A stretch of 64,000 bases of DNA. Origin: Alphaproteobacteria bacterium. GTDB lineage: Bacteria; Pseudomonadota; Alphaproteobacteria; Rhodobacterales; Rhodobacteraceae. The DNA lies in the NCBI GenBank assembly GCA_030432315.1, contig JAUIHM010000004.1:1-64000 (forward strand). The letters run 5' to 3'. Below the pieces are notes generated by a model, which ran no database searches, was not told the DNA's origin, and saw nothing but the letters and a program-made list of their open reading frames with translations. Positions 1 through 8,977 of the stretch are shown piece by piece; the stretch's first letter is position 1; every line of letters begins with the position of its first letter. The position numbers and the translations under genes are program-made.

Positions 1-2
1 CT

Positions 3-365
3 TTGCAGAACGTCGCGCGGGCGTCGCTGGTCTGCATGATGGCGGGGGCGGATTTCGTCAAGACCTCGACCGGCAAGGAAAGCGTGAACGCCACGTTGCC
101 CGTGACGCTGGTGATGCTGCGGGCGATCCGCGACTATTACGCGCGCACCGGTTGGCGGGTGGGGTACAAGCCTGCGGGCGGGATTTCCAAGGCCAAGGAT
201 GCGTTGGTGTACCTTGCGATGGTGAAAGAGGAGTTGGGCGACCGGTGGCTGAGGCCCGACCTGTTCCGCTTTGGCGCGTCGTCCCTGTTGGGCGATATCG
301 AGCGGCAGTTGGAACATCACGTGACAGGCGCCTATTCGGCGCTCAACCGGCATCCGATTGGATAA
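3..365 (+). CDS. deoC: deoxyribose-phosphate aldolase, C-terminal part (truncated by window edge)
   Basis: Translated motifs GADFVKTSTGKESVNATLP and YKPAGGISKAKDAL typical of DeoC; N-terminus lies outside the window. Confidence 0.9.
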   Translation: MQNVARASLVCMMAGADFVKTSTGKESVNATLPVTLVMLRAIRDYYARTGWRVGYKPAGGISKAKDALVYLAMVKEELGDRWLRPDLFRFGASSLLGDIERQLEHHVTGAYSALNRHPIG

Positions 366-2745
366 GATCATGGGCGTGGCAGAGTTTTTTGACAGCATGG
401 ACTATGGAACGGCACCGGAATCCGATGCGGAGGCGCGGGCGTGGCTGGCACGGCACGGGGCACGGTTTGGCAATTATATCAATGGTGTTTTCCGCGATCC
501 TGACTCGGGATATCATTTTGAGACCCATGAGCCGGGAACGGGCCGGGTGCTGGCCTCGATCGCGGATTCGGGCAAAGACGATGTGAATCGGGCGGTAAAG
601 GCGGCGCGGGGGGCGGCGAAGGCCTGGGCGGAGATCGGCGGTCCGGCGCGGGCGCGGCACCTGTATGCTCTGGCGCGGATGATCCAGCGGCATGGGCGGC
701 TGATCGCAGTGATCGAGGCACTGGACAATGGCAAGCCGATCCGGGAAACGCGCGACCTCGATGTGCCGCTGGCCGCGCGGCATTTCTATCATCACGCGGG
801 TTGGGCACAGTTACAGGAGAGCGAGTTTGCCGACCATGCGCCACTGGGGGTGATCGGGCAGATCGTGCCGTGGAATTTCCCGTTCCTGATGCTGGCCTGG
901 AAGGTCGCGCCGGCGCTGGCGCTGGGAAATACGGTGGTGTTGAAACCGGCGGAGTTCACGTCGCTTTCGGCGTTGCTGTTCGCGGAACTGGCGACGGCGG
1001 CGGGGTTGCCGAACGGGGTGCTGAATGTTGTCACGGGGGCCGGTGAGACCGGCGCGGCGATTGTCGAGCATGGCGGTGTGGACAAGATTGCGTTTACCGG
1101 CTCGACCGAAGTTGGTCGAATTATCCGCGAAAAAACAGCTGGTTCAGGCAAGTCATTGACGCTTGAGCTCGGCGGGAAATCGCCATTCATCGTCTTTGAG
1201 GATGCCGATCTGGATGCGGCGGTGGAAGGCGTGGTCGATGCGATTTGGTTCAACCAGGGGCAGGTCTGCTGTGCGGGGTCGCGGATCCTGGTACAGGAAG
1301 GGATTGCGGCGGAGTTTCACGCGCGTCTGAAGCGGCGGATGGATACGCTGCGGGTTGGGACACCGCTCGACAAGACGATTGACATGGCGGCGATCATTTC
1401 GCCCGAACAGTTGGAGCGTATCGGCCGGATGGTCGATCAGGGCGTGGCCGACGGGGCGGTTAAGCACCAGGGGTCGGGTGCTTTGCCGGAGGGCGGAAAC
1501 TACTTTCCGCCGACGCTGCTGGCCGGGGTGGCGTCGACCTCCATCGTGGCGACGGAGGAGATTTTCGGGCCGGTGGCGGTATCAATGACGTTCCGGACGC
1601 CCGATGAAGCGGTGCAGCTGGCGAACCATACGCGCTATGGACTGGCGGCGAGTATCTGGAGCGAAACCATTGGCCTCGCGCTTCAGGTTGCAGCGCAGGT
1701 GCAGGCCGGCGTGGTCTGGGTCAACGGCACCAACATGTTCGATGCCGCGGTCGGGTTTGGTGGCAAGAAGGAATCGGGCTTTGGCAGGGAAGGTGGCCGC
1801 GAGGGGTGTCTTGAATATCTCAAGCCGGTTGCCTGGACAAAACGCAAGGCGCGGCCGGCGCTGAAGCCGGTGACGGCAACGGATGGATTTGAGCCGTTGG
1901 CGGTTGACAGGACCGCCAAGAATTTTATCGGCGGCAAACAGGCGCGCCCGGACGGAAACTACTCGAGACCGGTTCTGTCGCCGAAGGGCAGGCTGATCGG
2001 TGAGGTGGGCGAAGGCAATCGCAAGGATGTCCGCAATGCGGTGGCCGCCGCGGGCAAGGCGGGGTCATGGGGTCGGGCCAGCACGCACAATCGGGCGCAA
2101 ATCCTTTATTACATTGCGGAAAACCTGAGTGCCCGGCACGACGAATTCGCGGCGCGCATTGTTGCGATGACCGGGGTCACGCCGAAGGCGGCGGCGGCGG
2201 AAGTGGACGCGGCGGTTTCGCGGCTGTTCAGTTACGGGGCATGGGCCGACAAATATGATGGAGCGGTACATGCGCCGCCCCTGCGTGGCGTAGCTCTGGC
2301 GATGCTTGAGCCGATTGGCGTGGTCGGGGTGGTCTGCCCGCCGGAGGCGCCTTTGCTTGCACCGGTGAGCCTCGTGGCGCCGCTGGTGGCAATGGGGAAC
2401 CGGGTGGTGGTCGTGCCGAGTGAGGTGCATCCCCTGTCGGCGACGGACTTCTATTCGGTGCTGGAAACATCCGACGTGCCGCCCGGGGTGATAAACATCG
2501 TCACCGGCGAGGCGATGGAACTGGCGAAGACGCTGGCGGCGCACAACGATGTGGACGGGGTCTGGGCGTTTGGGTCGGCGGAACTTTCGGCGACGGTCGA
2601 GCGGTTGTCGGTCGGCAATCTCAAACGTACCTTTGTGGACGGCGGACTGGCGACGGACTGGTATGACCCTGCGCAGGCAGAGGGACGGGCTTGGCTGCAC
2701 CGGGCGATTGACGTGAAGAATATCTGGATACCCTACGGGGAATAA
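358..2745 (+). CDS. aldehyde dehydrogenase family protein with two ALDH domains (ALDH16-like)
   Basis: 795 aa; first domain has ELGGKSP and FNQGQVCCAG (catalytic Cys); second ALDH-like domain (FIGGKQ...VGEGNRKDVRNAVAAAGKA...EPIGVVGVVCPPEAPLL) lacks a catalytic-Cys motif. Confidence 0.88.
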   Translation: MDKIMGVAEFFDSMDYGTAPESDAEARAWLARHGARFGNYINGVFRDPDSGYHFETHEPGTGRVLASIADSGKDDVNRAVKAARGAAKAWAEIGGPARARHLYALARMIQRHGRLIAVIEALDNGKPIRETRDLDVPLAARHFYHHAGWAQLQESEFADHAPLGVIGQIVPWNFPFLMLAWKVAPALALGNTVVLKPAEFTSLSALLFAELATAAGLPNGVLNVVTGAGETGAAIVEHGGVDKIAFTGSTEVGRIIREKTAGSGKSLTLELGGKSPFIVFEDADLDAAVEGVVDAIWFNQGQVCCAGSRILVQEGIAAEFHARLKRRMDTLRVGTPLDKTIDMAAIISPEQLERIGRMVDQGVADGAVKHQGSGALPEGGNYFPPTLLAGVASTSIVATEEIFGPVAVSMTFRTPDEAVQLANHTRYGLAASIWSETIGLALQVAAQVQAGVVWVNGTNMFDAAVGFGGKKESGFGREGGREGCLEYLKPVAWTKRKARPALKPVTATDGFEPLAVDRTAKNFIGGKQARPDGNYSRPVLSPKGRLIGEVGEGNRKDVRNAVAAAGKAGSWGRASTHNRAQILYYIAENLSARHDEFAARIVAMTGVTPKAAAAEVDAAVSRLFSYGAWADKYDGAVHAPPLRGVALAMLEPIGVVGVVCPPEAPLLAPVSLVAPLVAMGNRVVVVPSEVHPLSATDFYSVLETSDVPPGVINIVTGEAMELAKTLAAHNDVDGVWAFGSAELSATVERLSVGNLKRTFVDGGLATDWYDPAQAEGRAWLHRAIDVKNIWIPYGE

Positions 2746-2768
2746 ACGAAAAAATACCGGGGAGAGAC

Positions 2769-3233
2769 ATGCTTAAGAATATTGATCCGATGCTGAACGG
2801 AGACGTTCTGCGTGCGCTGCGGTCGATGGGGCACGCGGATACGATTGTGGTGGCGGACGCGAATTTCCCTGGAGATTCCATTGCCCGTCAGACGGTTACG
2901 GGAAAGCTGCTGCGGATCGACAATGTAACCTCGACGCGGGCGATGGAGGCGGTGCTTTCAGTTTTGCCGCTCGATACGCCGCTGCAGCCGTCGGTCGGGC
3001 GGATGGAGGTGATGGGCGACGCGGAGGAGCAGCCGGAGGTTCAGGTCGAAGTTCAGGCGGTGATCGATGCGGCGGAGGGGAAGTCCGCGCCCATGTATAG
3101 CATCGAAAGGTTTGCATTTTATGAAAAGGCCAAGCAGGCCTACGCGATCATTCAGACCGGTGAGACGCGGTTTTACGGCTGTTTCCTGCTGACCAAGGGA
3201 GTCATTGCGCCAGAGCCGGAGCAGGGATTGTAA
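2769..3233 (+). CDS. RbsD/FucU family sugar mutarotase/transport protein
   Basis: MLKNIDPMLNGDVLRALRSMGHADTIVVADANFP and C-terminal AYAIIQTGETRFYGCFLLTKGVI typical of RbsD/FucU. Confidence 0.85.
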   Translation: MLKNIDPMLNGDVLRALRSMGHADTIVVADANFPGDSIARQTVTGKLLRIDNVTSTRAMEAVLSVLPLDTPLQPSVGRMEVMGDAEEQPEVQVEVQAVIDAAEGKSAPMYSIERFAFYEKAKQAYAIIQTGETRFYGCFLLTKGVIAPEPEQGL

Positions 3234-3234
3234 T

Positions 3235-4164
3235 ATGGGTGAAGGCGTTGCGATCCTTGGCATATTTGTTGCAGATACAGCGTATCTCGCGGCGCGGATG
3301 CCGGCAATCGGTGAGACGGTCATCGGTTCCGGCTTTTCCGTTGGCCCTGGTGGAAAGGGCTCCAACCAGGCCGTCGCCGTGGCGAGAGCCGGGGCGAGGT
3401 CACGGTTCATCACCAAGATCGGCAGGGACACTTTCGGCGATATCGGTCTGAAAACATGGAAAAATGCCGGGGTTGAGCCGGTCATTCAGCAGATGGAGGA
3501 TGAAGCGACGGGCGCTGCCTTCATTTTCGTGAATGACCGGACTGGAGACAATGCGATTATCGTCTGCCCCGGTGCGGCCGGGACGATAACGGCGGCGGAT
3601 GTTGAGGCGTCGCGTGGCGCGATCGAGGGATCGGCCGTGTTCGTAACACAGCTCGAACAGCCGGCGGAGGCGGCGCTGCGCGGGTTGCAGATTGCGCGGA
3701 AAGCCGGGGTCACAACGGTCTTCAACCCGGCCCCGGCAATTGATTTCGCCAAGGAAGTCTTTGAACTGTCAGACTATATCGCTCCGAATGAGACGGAGGC
3801 GGCGATGCTCGTCGGGTTCGATCTGACGACGCTGGATGACGCGCGACGGGCAGGGGATGTTCTGTTGGACCGGGGGGCGGGCACGGCGCTGATTACGCTC
3901 GGCGAGCGTGGCGCGCTGTGTCATTCACGGGAGCTTTCGGTGCATGTGCCGGTGATGAATGCAGGTCAGGTGGTGGACACGACCGGGGCCGGAGATGCAT
4001 TTGTTGGTGGTTTTTCAGCGGCTTTGGCGCGCGGGTTAAAGCCCGTTGATGCGGTGCGCTTTGGGGCGGCGACGGCGGCGATTGCGGTGACGCGGCGCGG
4101 AACCGCGCCGGCGATGCCGTCGAAGGCTGAGATTGAGGCACTTTTGGCCGAACGGAAGGGTTAA
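3235..4164 (+). CDS. rbsK: ribokinase (PfkB family)
   Basis: GPGGKGSNQAVAVARAG and DTTGAGDAFVGGFSAALARG PfkB signatures; ATG at 3235 preferred over ORF start 3205. Confidence 0.85.
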   Translation: MGEGVAILGIFVADTAYLAARMPAIGETVIGSGFSVGPGGKGSNQAVAVARAGARSRFITKIGRDTFGDIGLKTWKNAGVEPVIQQMEDEATGAAFIFVNDRTGDNAIIVCPGAAGTITAADVEASRGAIEGSAVFVTQLEQPAEAALRGLQIARKAGVTTVFNPAPAIDFAKEVFELSDYIAPNETEAAMLVGFDLTTLDDARRAGDVLLDRGAGTALITLGERGALCHSRELSVHVPVMNAGQVVDTTGAGDAFVGGFSAALARGLKPVDAVRFGAATAAIAVTRRGTAPAMPSKAEIEALLAERKG

Positions 4165-4180
4165 CGGCGGGGCGTTAACC
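4159..4180. repeat. inverted repeat GGTTAAC-N8-GTTAACC
   Basis: Perfect 7-bp arms 4159-4165 and 4174-4180, overlapping the rbsK stop codon. Confidence 0.7.
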
Positions 4181-4193
4181 GGTGGCATCCGGA

Positions 4194-4234
4194 TACCCAA
4201 CCCGTACCCTTTCGATACCCGAACGGTAGGTACG
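4194..4234 (+). promoter_or_regulatory. 11-bp tandem direct-repeat array (TACCC-N6)x3 plus degenerate fourth unit
   Basis: TACCCAACCCG / TACCCTTTCGA / TACCCGAACGG / TAGGTACG at 4194, 4205, 4216, 4227; exact 11-bp period; matching array at 33280. Confidence 0.6.
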
Positions 4235-4240
4235 ACCGGT

Positions 4241-4261
4241 GTTAACCTTTTAAGGGTTAAC
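4241..4261. repeat. inverted repeat GTTAACC-TTTTAAG-GGTTAAC
   Basis: Perfect 7-bp arms 4241-4247 and 4255-4261. Confidence 0.7.
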
Positions 4262-4541
4262 GCCGATGCGGGCCTGCGTCCGGGAAACGACACGGATGGT
4301 TCCGGCTGACCGAAACTGGCGGACGCCGGCCTCCTTGGGGTGCGGCGGATCCGGTTGTGTGTTCGGGGCATCTTTCGGCGGGACGCAAACCTGCGGCTTC
4401 GTCAATTCGGGCAACCGAAGGTCGGAAACGGCATTCAGATTTCGGCAAAGTCTGGCAGAGTGGGGTCGAGGGAACCCGGACGGGAGGTATTGCTGGATGT
4501 GTGAAACGGAATCGAACCTCAACCGGTGCGGCGGGGGCTGA

Positions 4542-5117
4542 ATGTACCGGTTGCGGCTTTTTGCCACGCGGCATGCGCGGGTTTTCGAGTGGATGTATGT
4601 GCGGCTGGAGCGGGCGCTGGTGGCGCTCGATCCGGTGTTTGCGCGGATCGGTTACAACCGGATCGAGCGGCCGGTCGCGCTGGTCGAGCGGGGGCTCAAG
4701 GGGCTGATGTTTGACTGCCGGATGTGCGGGCAGTGCGTGCTGTCCTCGACCGGAATGTCCTGTCCGATGAACTGTCCCAAGGAATTGCGCAACGGGCCCT
4801 GTGGCGGGGTCCGGCCAGGCGGGTTCTGCGAGGTGAAGCCGGAGATGCGCTGTGTCTGGGTGCTGGCCTGGGACGGGGCGGCAAGGATGCGGGAGGCGCA
4901 GCGGATCAGTGAGGTGTTGCCGCCGGTGGATCGGCGTCTCAAGGGATCCTCAGCCTGGCTCAGGGTGGCGCGCGAGAAGGCCGAAGGGCTGCGGGCGACC
5001 CGGGAGGCGGACCGTCTGGCGATGGCGGAGGCGTTTCCGGGGGCGCGCGAGAGTGAGCCGGCCTCCGCACCGCTGGCGCAGGAACCGGCGCGGGCGGTCG
5101 AGGGGGCGGAGCGGTGA
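4542..5117 (+). CDS. methylenetetrahydrofolate reductase C-terminal-domain protein (MetV-like, Cys-rich)
   Basis: MFDCRMCGQCVLSSTGMSCPMNCPKELRNGPCGG...GFCEVKPEMRCVW, the Cys-rich MTHFR_C signature; overlaps the downstream metF-like gene. Confidence 0.85.
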   Translation: MYRLRLFATRHARVFEWMYVRLERALVALDPVFARIGYNRIERPVALVERGLKGLMFDCRMCGQCVLSSTGMSCPMNCPKELRNGPCGGVRPGGFCEVKPEMRCVWVLAWDGAARMREAQRISEVLPPVDRRLKGSSAWLRVAREKAEGLRATREADRLAMAEAFPGARESEPASAPLAQEPARAVEGAER

Positions 5118-6097
5118 TCGATCTGATCGACGACGACCTGCTGCCCTCCTACACGCAGCCGCCGCCGGGCATGTCGTCCGGGTCGCGGCTGGAACGGGCC
5201 TTGCGGGCGGGCAAGTTCGCGGTGACGGCGGAGCTGAACCCGCCGGATTCGGCCGATCCGGGCGATGTGTTCGAGGCGGCACGACCGTTGGCGGAAGTGG
5301 CCGATGCGGTCAATGCGACGGATGCGAGCGGCGCGAACTGCCACATGTCGTCGCTGGGGATCTGTTCGCTGCTGACGCGGGCGGGGTACGGGACGATCTA
5401 CCAGATTTCCTGCCGCGACCGGAACCGTATCGCCATTCAGGGGGATGTGCTGGGGGCCGCGGCGATGGGGGTGCGCAACGTGCTGTGCCTGACCGGCGAC
5501 GGGGTCGGGGTGGGGGATCAGCCCGGGGCGAAACCGGTGTTCGATTTTGACAGCGTGACGCTGCTCCGGACCATTCGGACCATGCGCGATGACGGGGTGT
5601 TTCTGTCGGGGCGCAGGATTACCCGGCCGCCGAGGCTGTTTCTGGGGGCGGCGGAAAACCCGTGTGTGCCGCCGTTTGACTGGCGGCCCGAGCGGTTGGC
5701 GAAGAAGGTCGAGGCGGGGGCGCAGTTCATCCAGACCAACTATATTTTTGATCTGCCGCTGTTTGAGACATTCATGGCGCGGGTGCGGGACCTGGGGCTC
5801 GACAGGGAGGTGTTCATTCTGGCGGGAGTCGGGCCGCTGGCCTCGGCCAGGGCGGCGCGGTGGATGCGCAGCAATGTGCCCGGCATCCACATTCCGGATC
5901 CGGTGATTGCCCGGCTGGAAGGGGCGAAGAACCAGGCGGCGGAAGGGGCGGAGATCTGTATCGAGATCATGCAGGCGGTGCGGGCGATTCCCGGCGTTGC
6001 CGGGGTGCATGTGATGGCCTATCGGCGCGAGCATCTGGTGTCGGAAATCGTGCTGCGCTCCGGTGTGCGGCAGGCACGGCGGGTGGGGCGGCGTTAG
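5114..6097 (+). CDS. methylenetetrahydrofolate reductase family protein
   Basis: FAVTAELNPPDSADPGDVFEAARPL, NVLCLTGDGVGVGDQPGAKPVFDFDS, GAQFIQTNYIFDL: TIM-barrel MTHFR motifs. Confidence 0.85.
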   Translation: MIDLIDDDLLPSYTQPPPGMSSGSRLERALRAGKFAVTAELNPPDSADPGDVFEAARPLAEVADAVNATDASGANCHMSSLGICSLLTRAGYGTIYQISCRDRNRIAIQGDVLGAAAMGVRNVLCLTGDGVGVGDQPGAKPVFDFDSVTLLRTIRTMRDDGVFLSGRRITRPPRLFLGAAENPCVPPFDWRPERLAKKVEAGAQFIQTNYIFDLPLFETFMARVRDLGLDREVFILAGVGPLASARAARWMRSNVPGIHIPDPVIARLEGAKNQAAEGAEICIEIMQAVRAIPGVAGVHVMAYRREHLVSEIVLRSGVRQARRVGRR

Positions 6098-6179
6098 GGT
6101 TTTCGTGACGGGAGGACGGTGCACGCCCCGGGGGCGTCGGGCGCTTTTCGGTGCGTTGCATCGCACTGCCTGCAGCGGC

Positions 6180-6710
6180 TCACTCTTTTCCGCCGAAACT
6201 CATCCGGGCAAGCAGGGCGTCTTTGCGGATGAACTGGTGCCAGAGGGCGGCGGCAATGTGGGCGGCAATGAGCAGGATCAGCAGTTTGGCGAAGATGCCG
6301 TGCGCGAGGCGGGCGGTAAAGATGTCGAAGCTTTCGGGCAGGGGTGCGTCGGAAGGGCCGAGGAGGATGCCGGGCAGGCCGGATGCAATGGCGGTGGCGA
6401 TGCCGGTGCCGAGCATGGCGAAGGTCAGCAGGTAGAGGCCGAAATGCACCCAGGGGGCGGCGCGGTTGAGGACCGGGTGGCCGATATCGGCGGCGGGCGG
6501 GGTTCGGCTGCGCAGGCGGACCGCGACGCGGATCAGCATCAGCACAAGGATCGCGGTGGCCAGCGAGACGTGCAGGCGCAGCGAAACGAGTTTTCCGGGG
6601 TCGGTATTGGCTTTCGGTTCGAGCAGGACGGTGCCGCCGAACAGCGCGCCCAGGATCATGAAGGCCAGCAGCCAGTGCAGCAGCACCATGTTCTTCGGGT
6701 AGCGGGTCAT
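6180..6710 (-). CDS. cytochrome b/b561 family protein
   Basis: MTRYPKNMVLLHWLLAFMI...RLHVSLA...HGIFAKLLILLIAAHIAAALWHQF; four TM segments and His ligands. Confidence 0.85.
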   Translation of the reverse strand: MTRYPKNMVLLHWLLAFMILGALFGGTVLLEPKANTDPGKLVSLRLHVSLATAILVLMLIRVAVRLRSRTPPAADIGHPVLNRAAPWVHFGLYLLTFAMLGTGIATAIASGLPGILLGPSDAPLPESFDIFTARLAHGIFAKLLILLIAAHIAAALWHQFIRKDALLARMSFGGKE

Positions 6711-6729
6711 CGTGCGATCGTCCCCTGGG

Positions 6730-8355
6730 TCATTCCGCCGCGGCCTGGACCAGCAGGGTCTTGAGGTCGAAGGCGGCGCGCATCAGGTCGCGGGTGTAGG
6801 CGGTTTGCGGAGTGTCGAACAGGTCGTCGGTCGGGCCTTCCTCGACGACGAGACCTTCCTTCATGACGATGACGTAGTCGGCCAGAGCGCGGACCACGGC
6901 GAGGTCGTGGCTGATGAAGATGTAGGACAGGGTGTGTTCGCGCTGCAGGCGGCGCAGGAGTTCGATCACCTGTTTCTGCACCGTGCGGTCGAGGGCGGAG
7001 GTGGGTTCGTCGAGGACGATGATTTTAGGGCGCAGGATCACCGCGCGGGCGATGGCAATGCGCTGGCGCTGGCCGCCGGAGAATTCGTGCGGGAAGCGGT
7101 TGCGCACCGCCGGGTCGAGGCCGACGTCGGAGAGGGCTTCGGCGGCGCGGGCCGCGCGTTCCTTCCCGCTTAGTTGCGGCTCATGGACAAGCAGACCCTC
7201 GGTGATGATTTCGCCCACTGTCATGCGCGGCGAGAGCGAGCCGTAGGGGTCCTGGAACACCATCTGCAGCGCGTGGCGGTAGGGCAGCATCGCATGGCGG
7301 TCGAGGCCGGAGATGTCACTGCCGAGATAGACCACCCGGCCGGTGTTGGGGATGATCTGCAGCAGGGCGCGGCCAAGGGTGGATTTGCCCGAGCCGCTTT
7401 CGCCGACGACGCCGATGGTCTGGCCCTCGCGCAGGGCAAGGGATATGCCGCGGACGGCGTGGAGCGTGGTGTCCTTGCGCAGGAAGCCCGCCGGGCGGCC
7501 GAAGGTGACCTCGACATTGTCGCCCTGGAGCAGGATGTCGGCGCTGTCGGGCACCGGCGGTTTGTGGCCTTCGGGTTCGGCGGCGAGCAGCATCTTGGTG
7601 TAGTCGCGGGAGGGAGCGGTGAAGATCTGCCGTGTCGGGCCTTCCTCCTCCACCTGGCCCCTGGCCATCACATAGACCCGGTCGGCGAAGGCGCGGACGA
7701 TGCCGAGGTCGTGGGTGATGAACAGGATCGACATGCCGAGCCGGGCCTGCAGTTCGGCCAGAAGGGCGAGGATTTGCGCCTGGATGGTGACGTCGAGCGC
7801 GGTGGTGGGCTCGTCGGCGATCAAGAGGTCCGGGTCGTTGGCCAGCGCCATGGCGATCATCACCCGCTGACGCTGACCGCCGGAAAGCTCGTGCGGGTAG
7901 GCCTTCATCCGGGCCCTGGCGTTGGGGATGTGGACGAGGTTCAGCAGTTCCAGCACCCGGTCGGCGGCGGCGCGGCGGCTGAGACCGCCATGGACGCGCA
8001 GCGGTTCCGACATCTGCTGCTGGATGGTGTAGAGCGGGTCGAGAGAGGTCATCGGTTCCTGGAAGATCATCGTGATCTTCGCGCCGCGCAGCCTGTTCAA
8101 CTCGCTCGGCGGGGTGTTGAGGATCTCGGTGCCGCGGTAGCGGATCGAGCCGGTGGCGCGTCCGTTGGACGCGAGAAGCCCCATTGCCGCCATCATCGCC
8201 TGGCTCTTGCCCGAGCCGCTTTCGCCGACCACCGCCACGGTTTCACCGGCGTCGACGTGGATCGAGACGCCGCGCACCGCGTCGACGGCGCCGTCGGGGG
8301 TGTCGAAGCTGACGCGGAGATCCTTGATTTCGAGAACGCGGTCGCTGAGGGTCAT
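6730..8355 (-). CDS. ABC transporter ATP-binding protein, two fused ATPase domains (oligopeptide/microcin-type, YejF-like)
   Basis: Two Walker A (GESGSGKS x2) and two ABC signatures ([18 protein letters not shown]); start [13 protein letters not shown] at 8355 preferred over 8394. Confidence 0.92.
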   Translation of the reverse strand: MTLSDRVLEIKDLRVSFDTPDGAVDAVRGVSIHVDAGETVAVVGESGSGKSQAMMAAMGLLASNGRATGSIRYRGTEILNTPPSELNRLRGAKITMIFQEPMTSLDPLYTIQQQMSEPLRVHGGLSRRAAADRVLELLNLVHIPNARARMKAYPHELSGGQRQRVMIAMALANDPDLLIADEPTTALDVTIQAQILALLAELQARLGMSILFITHDLGIVRAFADRVYVMARGQVEEEGPTRQIFTAPSRDYTKMLLAAEPEGHKPPVPDSADILLQGDNVEVTFGRPAGFLRKDTTLHAVRGISLALREGQTIGVVGESGSGKSTLGRALLQIIPNTGRVVYLGSDISGLDRHAMLPYRHALQMVFQDPYGSLSPRMTVGEIITEGLLVHEPQLSGKERAARAAEALSDVGLDPAVRNRFPHEFSGGQRQRIAIARAVILRPKIIVLDEPTSALDRTVQKQVIELLRRLQREHTLSYIFISHDLAVVRALADYVIVMKEGLVVEEGPTDDLFDTPQTAYTRDLMRAAFDLKTLLVQAAAE

Positions 8356-8381
8356 GGGGTGATGTCCGGGGGCTGGAAATG

Positions 8382-8810
8382 ATGGACCTGACACGTTTTG
8401 TCGAGGCGCAGGACGGGTGCCTGGAGGCGGTGCGGCGCGAGTTGCGCGCCGGGCGCAAGGTGACGCACTGGATGTGGTTCGTGTTTCCGCAGATCGCCGG
8501 GCTGGGGCAGAGTGCGATGTCGCGGCATTTCGCCATTTCCGGGCCGGAGGAGGCGCGGGCGTATCTGCGGGATGCGGTCTTGGGGCCGCGGCTGCGCGAG
8601 GCGGTGGCGCTGGCCTGCGGGTCGGGAGAGGCGGATCCGGTGGCGCTGTTCGGCAGCATCGATGCGCAGAAGTTTCAGGCGTCGATGACGCTGTTCGCCG
8701 TCCTGGCGGAGGATCCTTCGCCGTTCAGGGGTGCCCTGGAGCGGTTCTATGGCGGTGTGCGGCACCGGCGGACGCTGGATCTGTTGGGCGGGGAGGGCGG
8801 CGGTCCCTGA
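8382..8810 (+). CDS. DUF1810 family protein
   Basis: MDLTRFVEAQDG...RRELRAGRKVTHWMWFVFPQIAGLGQSAMSRHFAI is the DUF1810 signature. Confidence 0.85.
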   Translation: MDLTRFVEAQDGCLEAVRRELRAGRKVTHWMWFVFPQIAGLGQSAMSRHFAISGPEEARAYLRDAVLGPRLREAVALACGSGEADPVALFGSIDAQKFQASMTLFAVLAEDPSPFRGALERFYGGVRHRRTLDLLGGEGGGP

Positions 8811-8977
8811 ACGGGGCCAGGGGAACCGGCCGGACCGGGGCGGCCCCTCCTGGCGGCAGGTGTGGTCACTGCCGTCCGGCAGGGCGATGCCATTGCCCGC
8901 GCCACCCGGCACGGTCCGTCGGATTCCTGACGGGCCGGGCGCGGGCTCTGGGCGATCCGTGCGGGTTTGGCGCATGT

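Noticed and set aside
4508-4518. GGAATCGAACC, the complement of a tRNA T-loop (GGTTCGATTCC)
   Set aside because: No foldable T-stem, acceptor or D/anticodon arms on either strand around it; not a tRNA
4266-4541. 91-aa plus-strand ORF ending directly at the metV-like start codon
   Set aside because: No recognisable domain, no clear SD, and unusual composition (Cys/Gly/Arg); more likely a chance ORF in the leader, though a leader peptide cannot be excluded
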